In this document: positions 1 through 8,749 of the stretch, one piece after another
How positions within the stretch are numbered: the stretch's first letter is position 1
Layout of the letters: every line of letters starts with the position of its first letter
DNA from: a bacterium
GTDB taxonomy: Bacteria; Bdellovibrionota_G; JALEGL01
Length of the DNA stretch: 64,000 nucleotides
NCBI GenBank assembly: GCA_022763185.1
Contig: JALEGL010000014.1
Location: 186,001-250,000 of the forward strand
Reading direction: 5' to 3'
Notes under the pieces: model-generated
Database searches by the model: none
Told to the model about the DNA's origin: nothing
Seen by the model: the letters and a program-made list of their open reading frames with translations, nothing else
Made by a program: the position numbers and the translations under genes

Positions 1-662
1 AGCATAATATTTTAACCATTGCATGTTTTACGGAAGCCTTGGCTTTTGGCTTGCTTAAAGCCCCAGGTGAGTTGGGTGCTGACATTGTTGTTGGTGAAGG
101 TCAAAGTTTAGGTAACCCATTAAGTTTTGGTGGCCCTTATGTAGGGTTAATGGGCGCTGATGATAAATATGTAAGACAGCTTCCCGGACGTTTGGCTGGA
201 CAAACAGTAGATGCACAAGGAACACCAGGTTATGTTTTAACACTGTCTACCCGTGAACAACATATCAGAAGGCAAAAAGCAACTTCTAATATCTGCACAA
301 ACCATTCACTCTGCGCACTTAGAGCTGCAATCTATATGGGAACATTGGGGCAAAAAGGTATAGAAAGTATAGCGCTTAATAATCATGAAAAAGCAGAATA
401 TTTAAAAAATGAACTCACCCAGTTAAAAGGTTTAGAACTGTTATACCAGGGGCCAAGCTTTAATGAGTTTGCTATAAAGCTTAACTCTATTTCACTAAAG
501 CAGTGGCAGGAAGCTTTTGAAAATAATAACATTGCTAGCGGGGTAGATTTAGCAAGGTTTGACCATAGAAATAAGAACTGTCTTTTGATTAACTGTACTG
601 AAACAAAAACGGATGATGACTTAAAACATTATATTAAAGTGGCAAAAGAGGTGCTAAAATGA
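1..662 (+). CDS. gcvPA: Glycine dehydrogenase (decarboxylating) subunit 1, 3' part
   Basis: C-terminal ~219 residues of the first half of the split P-protein of the glycine cleavage system, the cytoplasmic PLP enzyme that decarboxylates glycine and passes aminomethyl to the H-protein lipoyl arm. The frame is open to the left edge, so the start is outside the window (family length is about 440-450 residues). Typical C-terminal motifs are visible: GEGQSLGNPLSFGGPYVG, PGRLAGQT and the STREQHIRR-x-KATSNICTN segment. The PLP lysine belongs to the partner subunit encoded next. The stop overlaps the gcvPB start by 4 nt (ATGA), so translation is coupled. gcvT and gcvH would be expected just to the left but cannot be seen. 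Confidence 0.95.
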   Translation, partial: HNILTIACFTEALAFGLLKAPGELGADIVVGEGQSLGNPLSFGGPYVGLMGADDKYVRQLPGRLAGQTVDAQGTPGYVLTLSTREQHIRRQKATSNICTNHSLCALRAAIYMGTLGQKGIESIALNNHEKAEYLKNELTQLKGLELLYQGPSFNEFAIKLNSISLKQWQEAFENNNIASGVDLARFDHRNKNCLLINCTETKTDDDLKHYIKVAKEVLK

Positions 663-2167
663 GCGAAAATACACACAATGAGCCATATAAAGTCCAAGAA
701 GAACAGCGGTCTTACAAGTATATTCCAACTCTGCTTGAAAAGTCCATTGTTCACGATACCTCTTTGGAAAACAAAAAGGTACAATCTAAAAATGTAACAT
801 CAATTCCTGAGCAATACATAAGATCAAGTATTGAAGATTTCCCAAATGTATCTGAATTTGAAATCGTGCGCCATTATACGAATTTATCAAAGTTAAACTT
901 TTCTATTGATGAAGGCTTTTATCCTTTGGGCTCTTGCACGATGAAATACAATCCCAAAATCAATGATTGGGCGGCCAACTTGCCAGGCTTTAGAGATATT
1001 CATCCTTATGCAGCAGAAAAAACTGTTCAAGGCGCCTTGGAGTTGATGTATCTTTTGCAAGAAAGTTTAACTCACATATCAGGTTTAAAAGCCTGTAGTT
1101 TACATCCAGCAGCCGGTGCACAAGGTGAATTGGTGGGTGTCAAGATGATTGCAAAATATCATCAGCAGAATAATCAAACACATAAAGATACAGTTTTGGT
1201 TCCAGACTCAGCACATGGTACCAATCCTGCCAGTGCAGCATTATGTGGCTTAAAAGTAAGAGAAATAAAAACTGGGACCAAAGGTTACATTGAGTATGCC
1301 CAGGTTGAAGAAGCCATGGGTGATGATGTTGCGGCTATAATGACAACGGTTCCTAACACCTTAGGGATTTTTGAAAAAGATATCGTAAAAATTTCAAAAC
1401 TCATGCATGATAATGGAGCTTTGGTTTATGGCGATGGTGCTAACCTAAATGCTCTTGTTGGCAAAGCAAGTTTTGGTGCTATGGGGGTTGATGTCATGCA
1501 CATCAATCTGCATAAAACATTTTCAACACCACATGGAGGAGGAGGGCCTGGAGCAGGTCCAGTGGTGGTGTCTGATCGTTTAAAGGATTATTTGCCTTCG
1601 CCTTTTGTCAATAAGAATGATCAAGGAGAGTATCATTTAGATTATTCAACTCCATATTCAGTTGGTCAATACAGAGCATTTTACGGTAATTTTGGTATGT
1701 TGGTTAGAGCACTGTGTTATATCTATGCTTTTGGTCATGAACATTTGGCTAAAATTAGTGAGTACTCGGTACTGAATGCTAACTATATTCGTAAAGCTTT
1801 AGAACCCTATTTTCATTTGCCTTATGAAACAGACACTTTGCATGAAGTTGTATTTTCAGACCAAAAGCAAAGAAAAAAATATGATGTCAATACGATGGAT
1901 ATTGCCAAACGCTTAATGGACTACGGTTATCATCCCCCAACAGTATACTTCCCACTTATTGTTGAAGGTGCATTAATGATGGAGCCCACAGAAAGCGAAT
2001 CAAAGCGAACACTGGATCGTTATATTGAAACTATGATTAAAATTGCGCAAGAGTGTGAAAATGAAGCCCAAACAGTAAAATCAGCCCCCCATAAAACGGG
2101 AATTAAACGTTTGAATGAAACTCAAGCCGCACGTAAACCAGTTTTAACCTGGTCTAAAAAAGACTAA
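659..2167 (+). CDS. gcvPB: Glycine dehydrogenase (decarboxylating) subunit 2
   Basis: Second, PLP-binding subunit of the split glycine decarboxylase; 502 residues, the usual length. The family motif SCTMKYNP is near residue 98, the SAHGTNPASA segment is in the middle, and the PLP lysine lies in NLHKTFSTPHGGGGPG. ATG start, with an AGAGGTG ribosome binding site 6-7 nt upstream inside the end of gcvPA. Forms a heterotetramer with GcvPA in the glycine cleavage complex and feeds one-carbon units to folate, which fits with the purine genes further along. Split P-protein is usual in Firmicutes, Thermotogae and many deltaproteobacterial lineages, whereas most gamma- and alphaproteobacteria carry the fused form. 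Ends head-to-head with the gene on the opposite strand, 29 nt away, without an obvious strong terminator. Confidence 0.97.
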   Translation: MSENTHNEPYKVQEEQRSYKYIPTLLEKSIVHDTSLENKKVQSKNVTSIPEQYIRSSIEDFPNVSEFEIVRHYTNLSKLNFSIDEGFYPLGSCTMKYNPKINDWAANLPGFRDIHPYAAEKTVQGALELMYLLQESLTHISGLKACSLHPAAGAQGELVGVKMIAKYHQQNNQTHKDTVLVPDSAHGTNPASAALCGLKVREIKTGTKGYIEYAQVEEAMGDDVAAIMTTVPNTLGIFEKDIVKISKLMHDNGALVYGDGANLNALVGKASFGAMGVDVMHINLHKTFSTPHGGGGPGAGPVVVSDRLKDYLPSPFVNKNDQGEYHLDYSTPYSVGQYRAFYGNFGMLVRALCYIYAFGHEHLAKISEYSVLNANYIRKALEPYFHLPYETDTLHEVVFSDQKQRKKYDVNTMDIAKRLMDYGYHPPTVYFPLIVEGALMMEPTESESKRTLDRYIETMIKIAQECENEAQTVKSAPHKTGIKRLNETQAARKPVLTWSKKD

Positions 2168-2196
2168 GAGTTGTTTAAAAATGCTTTATTGTTTTT

Positions 2197-3279
2197 TTAA
2201 CTTCTTCTCGCTGTAAAGAGTTGTTTTGCAACCTTGCTCACTTGTGGTGGTACATTTTTGTTTTTAGAAATTTTTTGTAGATCGTTAACATTTAAACTTT
2301 TAAGAAAACTTAAAGCCGTTTTAAAAGGTGTTTTTGGATTGGTGCATAAAGCCAGCTTTAATGCATAAAGCTTTACCCACTGAGGCTTGGTACTGATGAT
2401 ACGTATGACTTCATCGTGAACGCTTTTTAATGAAGCAATGGCAATCACTTCGTTTTCAGTTATTTTTGGACTTTTGACAACAGCAGAAGAAACAATCTTA
2501 TTGCTATCTTTAATTAAGATACTTCTTGCTTCTTTATTGCCTTTAAGCGCCAATTTAATTTTCTGCGCTATATTCATTTTTTGTATGAGCTGATAAACAT
2601 TGCTGTTTTCCTCTTCTTCATCCTGATCACTGATTTTTATATGTGATTGACCTGACTCCTGAATTAACTCATTGGGAATATGAAAAGACATGTTATCTTC
2701 CATGGCTAAAATAAGAGCAATTTCTTGATCCGATAACTCTGAAGTTTCTCCTTCAATAAAAATGCCGTTAATTCGTAAAAATGAAACAGCTTTATCAATT
2801 TCATGACTAGAAACGTGTGGGTTTTTTTTTAACTCTGTGACAATTTTTGGATTTTCTAAGTACTTTTGTTGATTATTAATAATTAAGGACAAGGTTTTAT
2901 TTTGAGCTTTGGCTGCAAGTTCTAAAAATACGGAACTTGGACAATATTGATTAAGTAATATTTTATCAATCAGTGTACTTTGATCCTGATAATGTTGAGA
3001 AAAAAAATCTAATGTTTTTGGATGAATATCTTGTTCGAGAATACTTTCTAAAACAGGTATAGGTATATTCAGAAGCTCTTCTTTTGCCAGTTCAACAATG
3101 CTCGCATCACTGTCGTTGAGAAAATAAGTTAATATCGTACAGAGCTCATTTAGAGGCATGGGTACAGAACCATCAATCAAGGCAATTTTTTTTTCTTTTG
3201 CTGCATCTGCACGCAAATAAGCTTTAATGTTTGGGTCGATTTTTAGTTTATAGGGTGTGCCAGACATAGATATATACAT
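2197..3279 (-). CDS. Hypothetical protein, helical-repeat type
   Basis: 360 residues, no family recognised. No signal peptide or membrane segment is visible. The sequence is rich in Leu, Ile, Lys and Asn and reads as short amphipathic helices: N-terminal phrases such as LAKEELLNIPIPVLESILEQ and C-terminal ones such as LKSLNVNDLQKISKNKNVPP recur with a HEAT-like spacing. An acidic linker (SDQDEEEEN, about residue 215-225) divides an N-terminal from a C-terminal helical half. This is the look of a cytoplasmic alpha-solenoid or DUF2336-like scaffold, but that is inference from composition only. Two in-frame ATGs lie four codons apart and neither has a clear Shine-Dalgarno, so the exact start is open. 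Single gene, convergent with gcvPB and divergent from the cobalamin riboswitch. Confidence 0.7.
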   Translation of the reverse strand: MYISMSGTPYKLKIDPNIKAYLRADAAKEKKIALIDGSVPMPLNELCTILTYFLNDSDASIVELAKEELLNIPIPVLESILEQDIHPKTLDFFSQHYQDQSTLIDKILLNQYCPSSVFLELAAKAQNKTLSLIINNQQKYLENPKIVTELKKNPHVSSHEIDKAVSFLRINGIFIEGETSELSDQEIALILAMEDNMSFHIPNELIQESGQSHIKISDQDEEEENSNVYQLIQKMNIAQKIKLALKGNKEARSILIKDSNKIVSSAVVKSPKITENEVIAIASLKSVHDEVIRIISTKPQWVKLYALKLALCTNPKTPFKTALSFLKSLNVNDLQKISKNKNVPPQVSKVAKQLFTARRS

Positions 3280-3360
3280 TGTACAGGACTTTGTTATTTT
3301 TATCAGTTTATCTGCTTATTTATGCATGGATTTTTCTTGTTAGCTTCTTGCCTTACATAC

Positions 3361-3568
3361 ACAAGGTTTTTTTATAGTTGTCGATGATTTCAGATTGTGG
3401 TAACTCAAAAATCATACGAGGAGCTGTTGCTTAATAGAGAATTTGGTGAAAGTCCAAAGCGATCCCGTCACTGTAAGCATGTTAAACTCTTATCAATAAT
3501 GTCACTGAAGTCTAGTTGATTTTGGGAAGGCGATATAGAGCTTGTGCAAGCCAGGAGACCTACCTTGT
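3361..3568 (+). promoter_or_regulatory. Cobalamin (B12) riboswitch
   Basis: Adenosylcobalamin-type riboswitch in the leader of the following two genes. Directly visible: the TTGGTGAAAGTCCAA segment (3443-3457), the core box CCGTCACTGTAA (3465-3476), GGGAAGGCG (about 3524-3532) and the B12-box GCCAGGAGACC (3550-3560). The outer P1 stem closes as a perfect 7-bp pair, ACAAGGT (3361-3367) with ACCTTGT (3562-3568). In known members ligand binding represses the downstream genes, which are nearly always for B12 uptake or synthesis or for B12-independent isozymes. The gap to the gene start (75 nt) leaves room for a translational expression platform. Nothing else gene-like is visible in the 364-nt gap 3280-3643. 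Confidence 0.95.
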
Positions 3569-3620
3569 ATCATTTCAAAATAGGGTATTACACCTCATTT
3601 TGATGATTAAATTATAAAAA

Positions 3621-3636
3621 CCCTTCGCGGAAAGGA
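3621..3636 (+). promoter_or_regulatory. Candidate RBS-sequestering hairpin of the B12 riboswitch
   Basis: A short hairpin (CCTT at 3622-3625 with AAGG at 3632-3635, loop CGCGGA) covers the AAAGGA ribosome binding site that lies 7 nt before the ATG at 3644. In translational cobalamin riboswitches a hairpin of this kind (L13) kisses loop L5 when ligand is bound and hides the ribosome binding site. The stem has only 4 bp and I could not show a convincing complement in L5, so this is a plausible assignment rather than a demonstrated one. No U-run terminator is present between the aptamer and the start, which favours translational control. Confidence 0.35.
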
Positions 3637-3643
3637 AAAACCA

Positions 3644-4159
3644 ATGTTTCTAAAAAAATTAAACCTAATGGCTATTTTATTTTGCCTCAGTCTTATTGGC
3701 GCGTGTTCGCAAACAGGTGTTGAAGTTATTGAAGGCTCTAACCCTGTATTATTGGACGGAATACAGGTAGGATTGCTGATTGATCCAAGTACTGGATCAG
3801 TCATGATTGATGGTGTAAGTATTGCTGATGATTCTAATATATCGACTGCACTGGATATCCTTTTAAATAGTGGTGTAGATGTTGTGACAGCCGACTTTGG
3901 TCAATTTGGTTTGGGTATTTGCTCTATTGCGGGGGTGGGCCAACCAGAAAACGATTGTTTTGGAGATTCAGAGGGCAGGTACTGGGCATTTTTCTATAAA
4001 GGTCTTGATGATGATGTATGGAGTGCATCACAGATTGGTGCTGGAGAATACCAGGTGAATGATGGAGATTTAATTGCTTTTGTCTGGACTGCTTCTGATA
4101 TGGATTTTAATCCAGTTGTAGTTCCTGATAATGCCTGGATGATTGAAAACTTTTTTTAG
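3644..4159 (+). CDS. DUF4430 (transcobalamin-like) lipoprotein
   Basis: 171 residues. N-terminal lipoprotein signal with lipobox IGAC (Cys21). The mature part matches the DUF4430 fold, which resembles the C-terminal domain of transcobalamin/intrinsic factor: a TALDILLNSGV helix (about residues 63-73), a pair of cysteines around GICSIAGVG...NDC, then YWAFFYKG, and a closing VNDGDLIAFVW strand. Being the first gene behind a cobalamin riboswitch, it is best read as a periplasm- or surface-exposed lipoprotein that binds cobalamin or a cobalamin precursor and helps uptake. Start chosen at the ATG with AAAGGA 7 nt upstream. Spacing to the next gene is only 13 nt, so the two form an operon. Binding itself is inference from domain and regulation; no transporter gene is in the window. 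Confidence 0.85.
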   Translation: MFLKKLNLMAILFCLSLIGACSQTGVEVIEGSNPVLLDGIQVGLLIDPSTGSVMIDGVSIADDSNISTALDILLNSGVDVVTADFGQFGLGICSIAGVGQPENDCFGDSEGRYWAFFYKGLDDDVWSASQIGAGEYQVNDGDLIAFVWTASDMDFNPVVVPDNAWMIENFF

Positions 4160-4172
4160 TGTTTAATCGTTT

Positions 4173-5213
4173 ATGAAAAAAATAGCCCTGAGCTTATGTT
4201 TATCAACGATTTTGGTAACTTGGCTTTTGCGATCCAATGCCAATATCAATAACTTTAGCCCATCTTTCGCTTATGCATCTGATGGGCCTGACAATGAATT
4301 GACTCAAAAAAAGTTTGTCTATGTCCCGGGTCATCAAGATCAAGAGCAGCGAATAACAAAAAGTGGATTTAAAGCACGACAACAAAAGTATAAACCTTTA
4401 AAAAAAACAAAAACACCTAAAAACAGAAAAATATCGGGTAAACAAAAAACAAAACATCTTGTTAATCAACCCCGATCATTCAGTAAGGTTATAAAATTGG
4501 ATGAACTTTATGATGCTAAAGACCCTCTCAAAAAAACTTTACTGGATCAAGCGCATAATCCGCAAAAATACCTATCAAAAACTTCAGCTTTATCAGCAAC
4601 TTCAAGTAAAGAGGAAAGCAAAATTTCAAATAGGCTGTCTGCTTTTGATTTTAAAGTGATAGAGTTTAATCCTGGGTTGAATGCTGAAAATGAGTCTATA
4701 ATGGAGCCGCTTTCATGGCCCTATATTTATGCAGCCGTATCTGGACCACCTGATTTTTCTTTGTATGAGAACAGTAAACAAAAAGAGAAAATACTCAGTC
4801 TAGGTCATCGGGGAAGTATTGTTTTGAAAGTTGTTGGCGGCTATATTTTTGATGGTCAAGGGGATGACTTTAAAATTTTTGAAAACCCTTTTGTCACATC
4901 TGATCAAAATGTTTATGCCGAGACAGCTTTAGTTGCTGTTGCGCAAGAAAATAAGCCAGAAAAGTATATATATTTTAACTGCCAAAGTCATATTCCGCCT
5001 TTTGAAAATTGTGCTGGTGTTCGTCCTGTGTTTTATCATAGTGGAGCTGATCTTAATGAGGTGGGGGGCGATGCTTTTGATCTTGCAGATGTTGGTATAG
5101 ATAGAATTCAGTATATTAAAATAGAAGACACAGGAGATAATGTCGCTTATTTTTTAGGCGATGAGGGCTTTGATTTAGACAGTATGGCCATTATTCATGG
5201 TGAAAAATTTTAG
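4173..5213 (+). CDS. Exported protein of the B12-riboswitch operon
   Basis: 346 residues with an N-terminal hydrophobic export signal (residues 1-24), a very basic linker (about 45-110, many Lys) and a C-terminal globular domain from about residue 155. The domain carries GQGDDFKIFENPF near residue 225 and GGDAFDLADVGIDRIQY near residue 300, both acidic turns that could hold calcium. From memory, secreted 'cell surface' proteins with this kind of motif recur behind B12 riboswitches in other phyla; this is unverified. With the DUF4430 lipoprotein it probably forms a two-component surface or periplasmic B12-handling system. The basic linker could bind LPS or peptidoglycan. Start ATG has no strong ribosome binding site and follows the previous stop by 13 nt, consistent with coupling. 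Confidence 0.75.
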   Translation: MKKIALSLCLSTILVTWLLRSNANINNFSPSFAYASDGPDNELTQKKFVYVPGHQDQEQRITKSGFKARQQKYKPLKKTKTPKNRKISGKQKTKHLVNQPRSFSKVIKLDELYDAKDPLKKTLLDQAHNPQKYLSKTSALSATSSKEESKISNRLSAFDFKVIEFNPGLNAENESIMEPLSWPYIYAAVSGPPDFSLYENSKQKEKILSLGHRGSIVLKVVGGYIFDGQGDDFKIFENPFVTSDQNVYAETALVAVAQENKPEKYIYFNCQSHIPPFENCAGVRPVFYHSGADLNEVGGDAFDLADVGIDRIQYIKIEDTGDNVAYFLGDEGFDLDSMAIIHGEKF

Positions 5214-5232
5214 TTAGATTAGAAATTAATTG

Positions 5233-6015
5233 TTACAAGTCAATGTGTCCAGAGTATATGGGGATGATTTTATTAGAATCGACTTTAAGTAAGAGTGCGC
5301 CGTCATCATTGATACCTTTTGCTTGACCTTGGTAATGATCTTTGCCAGATAAAACAGAAATAGTTTTATTGAATAAATAGTCGTGATGCTTAAATGTGTT
5401 ATGCAGTTGTACAAAACTGTCTTCTAAATGATTGAGGCTGCTATCAAGTTCATGAATTATTTCTCCTAAAAGCTGCCAAGGGTGAATAGCTTCTTTACAA
5501 TAATCTTGTGCAAAAGCAGGCGACAAATTATCCGGGACAGTTTTGTTTATATTGGGTTTTATGTTAATACCAATACCAATAATATAGTGTTGTCTTTGCT
5601 TCACCTGAAATGTTTCACATAAGATACCCGATAATTTTTTATCATCAATATACAAGTCATTGGGCCACTTTATTTTGGTCTTTATAGCGTATACGTTCTC
5701 CAAAGTGTTTCTTAAGATCATACCAGCTAAAAGACTTAGTTTTGCTACTTGCTGAGTAGGGATCTTTAAGCTCTGGGTGTGAGAAAAAAAAAGGTGATGC
5801 CCGGCAAGGGTTTGCCACTGTGAGTGATTCCTGCCTCTTCCTTGTGTTTGTTTGTGTGTAAAAACCGTTGTTTTGTTCGACGTTCCTTTTTGGAGCAAAT
5901 ATTTGGTAGCATCTTGAGTAGAGCTGACCTGATCCAAATAAAAGCATGGATAGGGGGATAGGTCTGAGCTATAAAAAAACTTTGATAAACAAAGTTGAAA
6001 GCTAGAATCATGCAT
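5233..6015 (-). CDS. birA: Biotin--[acetyl-CoA-carboxylase] ligase
   Basis: 260 residues; catalytic biotin protein ligase that makes biotinyl-AMP and attaches biotin to the carboxyl-carrier lysine. Motifs seen: SSTQDATKYLL near the start, the biotinyl-AMP loop GRGRNH (about 65-70; family consensus GRGRxG/R), the KWPNDL stretch, GILCE and a GIGIN motif. There is no N-terminal winged-helix domain, so this is the monofunctional (class I) type and does not repress transcription of bio genes itself. Start ATG overlaps the end of valS by 8 nt, so the gene is the last of an operon running from the response regulator through valS. Confidence 0.93.
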   Translation of the reverse strand: MHDSSFQLCLSKFFYSSDLSPYPCFYLDQVSSTQDATKYLLQKGTSNKTTVFTHKQTQGRGRNHSQWQTLAGHHLFFSHTQSLKIPTQQVAKLSLLAGMILRNTLENVYAIKTKIKWPNDLYIDDKKLSGILCETFQVKQRQHYIIGIGINIKPNINKTVPDNLSPAFAQDYCKEAIHPWQLLGEIIHELDSSLNHLEDSFVQLHNTFKHHDYLFNKTISVLSGKDHYQGQAKGINDDGALLLKVDSNKIIPIYSGHIDL

Positions 6016-8749
6016 CTCTTAACCGGTTTAGTTCTTGCTCCAATTGTTGAATTTGTTGAGAGGCCTCATTTAATCGAGCTTTGTTTTTTTCTAAAACTTC
6101 TTTTGGCGCTTTATCAACAAAGGCCTGATTATTGAGACGCTGCTCCACTGATACTTTTTCTCTTTTTGCTTTTTCTAGGTTTTTTTGCAGGCGCTCTAGC
6201 TCTTTATTGATATCTATGAGCCCTTGCCATGGAATGCTCAAAATTGAGTTGGTGTTGGTTATTTTGATACTAGAATGTGCTTGTTGACTGATTTCAGTGG
6301 GCAGAGGAGAGCTCATAATTTCTTCAACATTGCATAAGTGATGAATATACCTAGAGGACTCTTGAAGGTTATCTTGATGAATTAAGGTCTCAAATTCAGG
6401 GATGTAAATTTTTGCTATATTTTGACTGGGAGGAATTTGGTTTTCCGCTCTAAACTGGCGGATTGCTTCAATAATGTTTTGAGTGGTTTTAAAATCTTGT
6501 ACTTTATGTGAAACATAGTTGTCTTTGATATCAGTGTCTTTTGGATAGCTTTGCCAGCCAATGGCATGATGAACGTCACCTTTAGTCAAAGGCAGTTCTT
6601 GCCAAATTTTATCAGTAATAAATGGTGCAATGGGGTGCAATAGTCTTAGTGCTGTTTCTAAGGCACGCATTAAAATAGCCTGGGTTGAGTCTTGAAGGTC
6701 TGGCTCTTTTAAGTCAGCTTTGGCGACCTCCAAAAACCAGTCACAGTAGTTTTTCCAGATAAAGTTGTAGGTCGCTTGTGCGGCTTCATTAAAACGATAT
6801 TGATCCAAAGCTTCCCTAACATCAATTGTTAAAGTTTTAAGCTCATTGATAACCCAATGTTGGGCAATACTTTGTGGAGCTGTGTTGCTTAATTCTTTAA
6901 TTGAATAAACTTTTTCTTGATCAAGTTGAGATAAAGTGAAACGGGCTGCATTCCATAGTTTAGTCATGAAGTTGCGGTAACCTTCTATCCTTTTTTCAGA
7001 TAAAAGAATGTCTCTTCCTTGTGCTGCAAAAGCGGCAAGAGAAAATCTAAAGGCATCCGTTCCGTATTTTTCCATTAACTCTAAAGGATCAACAACATTG
7101 CCTTTGGATTTAGACATTTTCTTTCCATGTTCGTCTTTGACCAAGGCATGAATATGAATTGTATGAAAAGGGGCTTCCCCCATAAATTTACAACTCATCA
7201 TCATCATCCTTGCAACCCAAAAGAAAATAATATCAAAACCCGTGACCAATACAGAGGTTGGAAAAAACTTTTTTAAATCATCTGTTTTTTCAGGCCAGCC
7301 TAGAGTTGAAAAAGGCCATAGTCCTGAAGAAAACCAAGTATCTAAAACATCGGGGTCTTGCTTTATACTTTTTGACTGACAATGTTGGCATTGGCTAGGG
7401 TCGTCAATGCTTACTGTTTTTTCTGAGCAGTCGTTACAATACCAAACAGGGATTTGATGCCCCCACCATAATTGTCTAGAAATACACCAGTCTTGTATGT
7501 TTTCCATCCAATGTTCATAGGTTTTGGTCCACTGACTGGGAACAAATTGAACTGTTTCATTCTTAACGGCTTCCATAGCTGGTTTTGCTAGAGGTTTGGT
7601 TTTGACAAACCATTGTTCAGAAATTCTGGGTTCAACAACGGCTCCAGAGCGATCACATATACCCACACTGTGTTTATGAGGCTCAGTTTTAATCCATAAG
7701 TCTTTATCTTTTAAAGCTTGAATAATGTTTTTACGAGCAGTAAAGCGTTCTTGAGTATGAAAGTCAGACTCAGGACAGTCAATATGACCACTTTTATCTA
7801 AAATGGTGATGTTATCTAAATTGTGACGTTTACCCATTTCATAATCATTAGGGTCATGGGCAGGCGTTATCTTAACAGCACCTGATCCAAACTTTGGGTC
7901 AACATAATCATCAGCAATAATAGGAATCTGTCGATCAATAAAAGGGTGCTTCACCGTTTTTCCAATTATTTTAGTGTAGCGAGAATCATCTGGATGAACA
8001 GCAATAGCCGTATCTCCTAATATTGTTTCTGGTCGAGTTGTTGCCACAACAATATGCTCAGAGGGATAATCAGAAAGCGGGTATTTGAAATAGACGAGCT
8101 GTCCTTCTACCTCTTCATGGTTAACTTCAAGGTCAGAGATTGCAGACTGCAAAGCTGGACTCCAGTTGACAAGGTAGCTAGAACGATAAATAAGACCTTC
8201 ATTGTATAAGTCTACAAAGACTTTACGTACTGCATGGCTTAAACCTTCATCAAGTGTAAACCGCTCTCTGCTCCAATCGCAGGAAGCTCCTAAACGTTTG
8301 AGTTGATTGATGATTTTATTGCCAGAGTTTTCTTTCCATTGCCAGACCTTTTCAACAAAAGCTTCACGCCCTAAAGCTTGTCTAGTCGTCCCCTCAGCAA
8401 CTAAATTTCTTTCCACTACAGCTTGAGTGGCTATGCCGGCATGATCAGTCCCGGGTAACCATAAGGCCTCATAGCCATCCATACGCTTGTAACGAATAAG
8501 TATGTCTTGCAAAGTATTGTCTAAAGCATGTCCCATATGCAGTACACCCGTTACATTGGGTGGGGGGATGACAATAGTATAAGCCTCTTTGTCACTCTTG
8601 GCATTGGCTTTAAATAGGTTTTGATCTATAGAATCTTGATAAAGTTTTTGCTCAAATGACTCCGGTTGATAGCGTGTATCTAATCTTTGGTTAGCCTGCT
8701 GATTTCCTCGCGGATCATTTTTTCCGCTATGTCTGGTACTACTTCCCAT
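6008..8749 (-). CDS. valS: Valyl-tRNA synthetase
   Basis: 913 residues, class Ia aminoacyl-tRNA synthetase. HIGH motif within PPNVTGVLHMGHALDN, KMSKS motif within KKMSKSKGNVVDP, editing (CP1) domain between them with the TTRPETILGDTA signature, a Cys-x2-Cys pair of zinc knuckles (CNDC...CQHC), and the C-terminal coiled-coil arm (about 830-913) that contacts tRNA. The ATG at the annotated start is the only ATG, GTG or TTG in frame before the conserved region; it gives about 25 extra N-terminal residues and overlaps the upstream receiver gene by 70 nt in another frame, which is unusual. No clear ribosome binding site precedes it, so coupled translation is likely. Confidence 0.97.
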   Translation of the reverse strand: MGSSTRHSGKNDPRGNQQANQRLDTRYQPESFEQKLYQDSIDQNLFKANAKSDKEAYTIVIPPPNVTGVLHMGHALDNTLQDILIRYKRMDGYEALWLPGTDHAGIATQAVVERNLVAEGTTRQALGREAFVEKVWQWKENSGNKIINQLKRLGASCDWSRERFTLDEGLSHAVRKVFVDLYNEGLIYRSSYLVNWSPALQSAISDLEVNHEEVEGQLVYFKYPLSDYPSEHIVVATTRPETILGDTAIAVHPDDSRYTKIIGKTVKHPFIDRQIPIIADDYVDPKFGSGAVKITPAHDPNDYEMGKRHNLDNITILDKSGHIDCPESDFHTQERFTARKNIIQALKDKDLWIKTEPHKHSVGICDRSGAVVEPRISEQWFVKTKPLAKPAMEAVKNETVQFVPSQWTKTYEHWMENIQDWCISRQLWWGHQIPVWYCNDCSEKTVSIDDPSQCQHCQSKSIKQDPDVLDTWFSSGLWPFSTLGWPEKTDDLKKFFPTSVLVTGFDIIFFWVARMMMMSCKFMGEAPFHTIHIHALVKDEHGKKMSKSKGNVVDPLELMEKYGTDAFRFSLAAFAAQGRDILLSEKRIEGYRNFMTKLWNAARFTLSQLDQEKVYSIKELSNTAPQSIAQHWVINELKTLTIDVREALDQYRFNEAAQATYNFIWKNYCDWFLEVAKADLKEPDLQDSTQAILMRALETALRLLHPIAPFITDKIWQELPLTKGDVHHAIGWQSYPKDTDIKDNYVSHKVQDFKTTQNIIEAIRQFRAENQIPPSQNIAKIYIPEFETLIHQDNLQESSRYIHHLCNVEEIMSSPLPTEISQQAHSSIKITNTNSILSIPWQGLIDINKELERLQKNLEKAKREKVSVEQRLNNQAFVDKAPKEVLEKNKARLNEASQQIQQLEQELNRLRDA

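Noticed and set aside
55-243. Open frame antisense to gcvPA
   Set aside because: Lies entirely over a strongly conserved gene on the other strand; no ribosome binding site or recognisable product.
3607-3804. Minus-strand frame over the start of the DUF4430 gene
   Set aside because: Overlaps the riboswitch platform and the lipoprotein signal sequence; no ribosome binding site.
5657-6011. Two open frames on the minus strand inside birA
   Set aside because: Other-frame shadows of birA; composition follows the real gene's codons, no independent signals.
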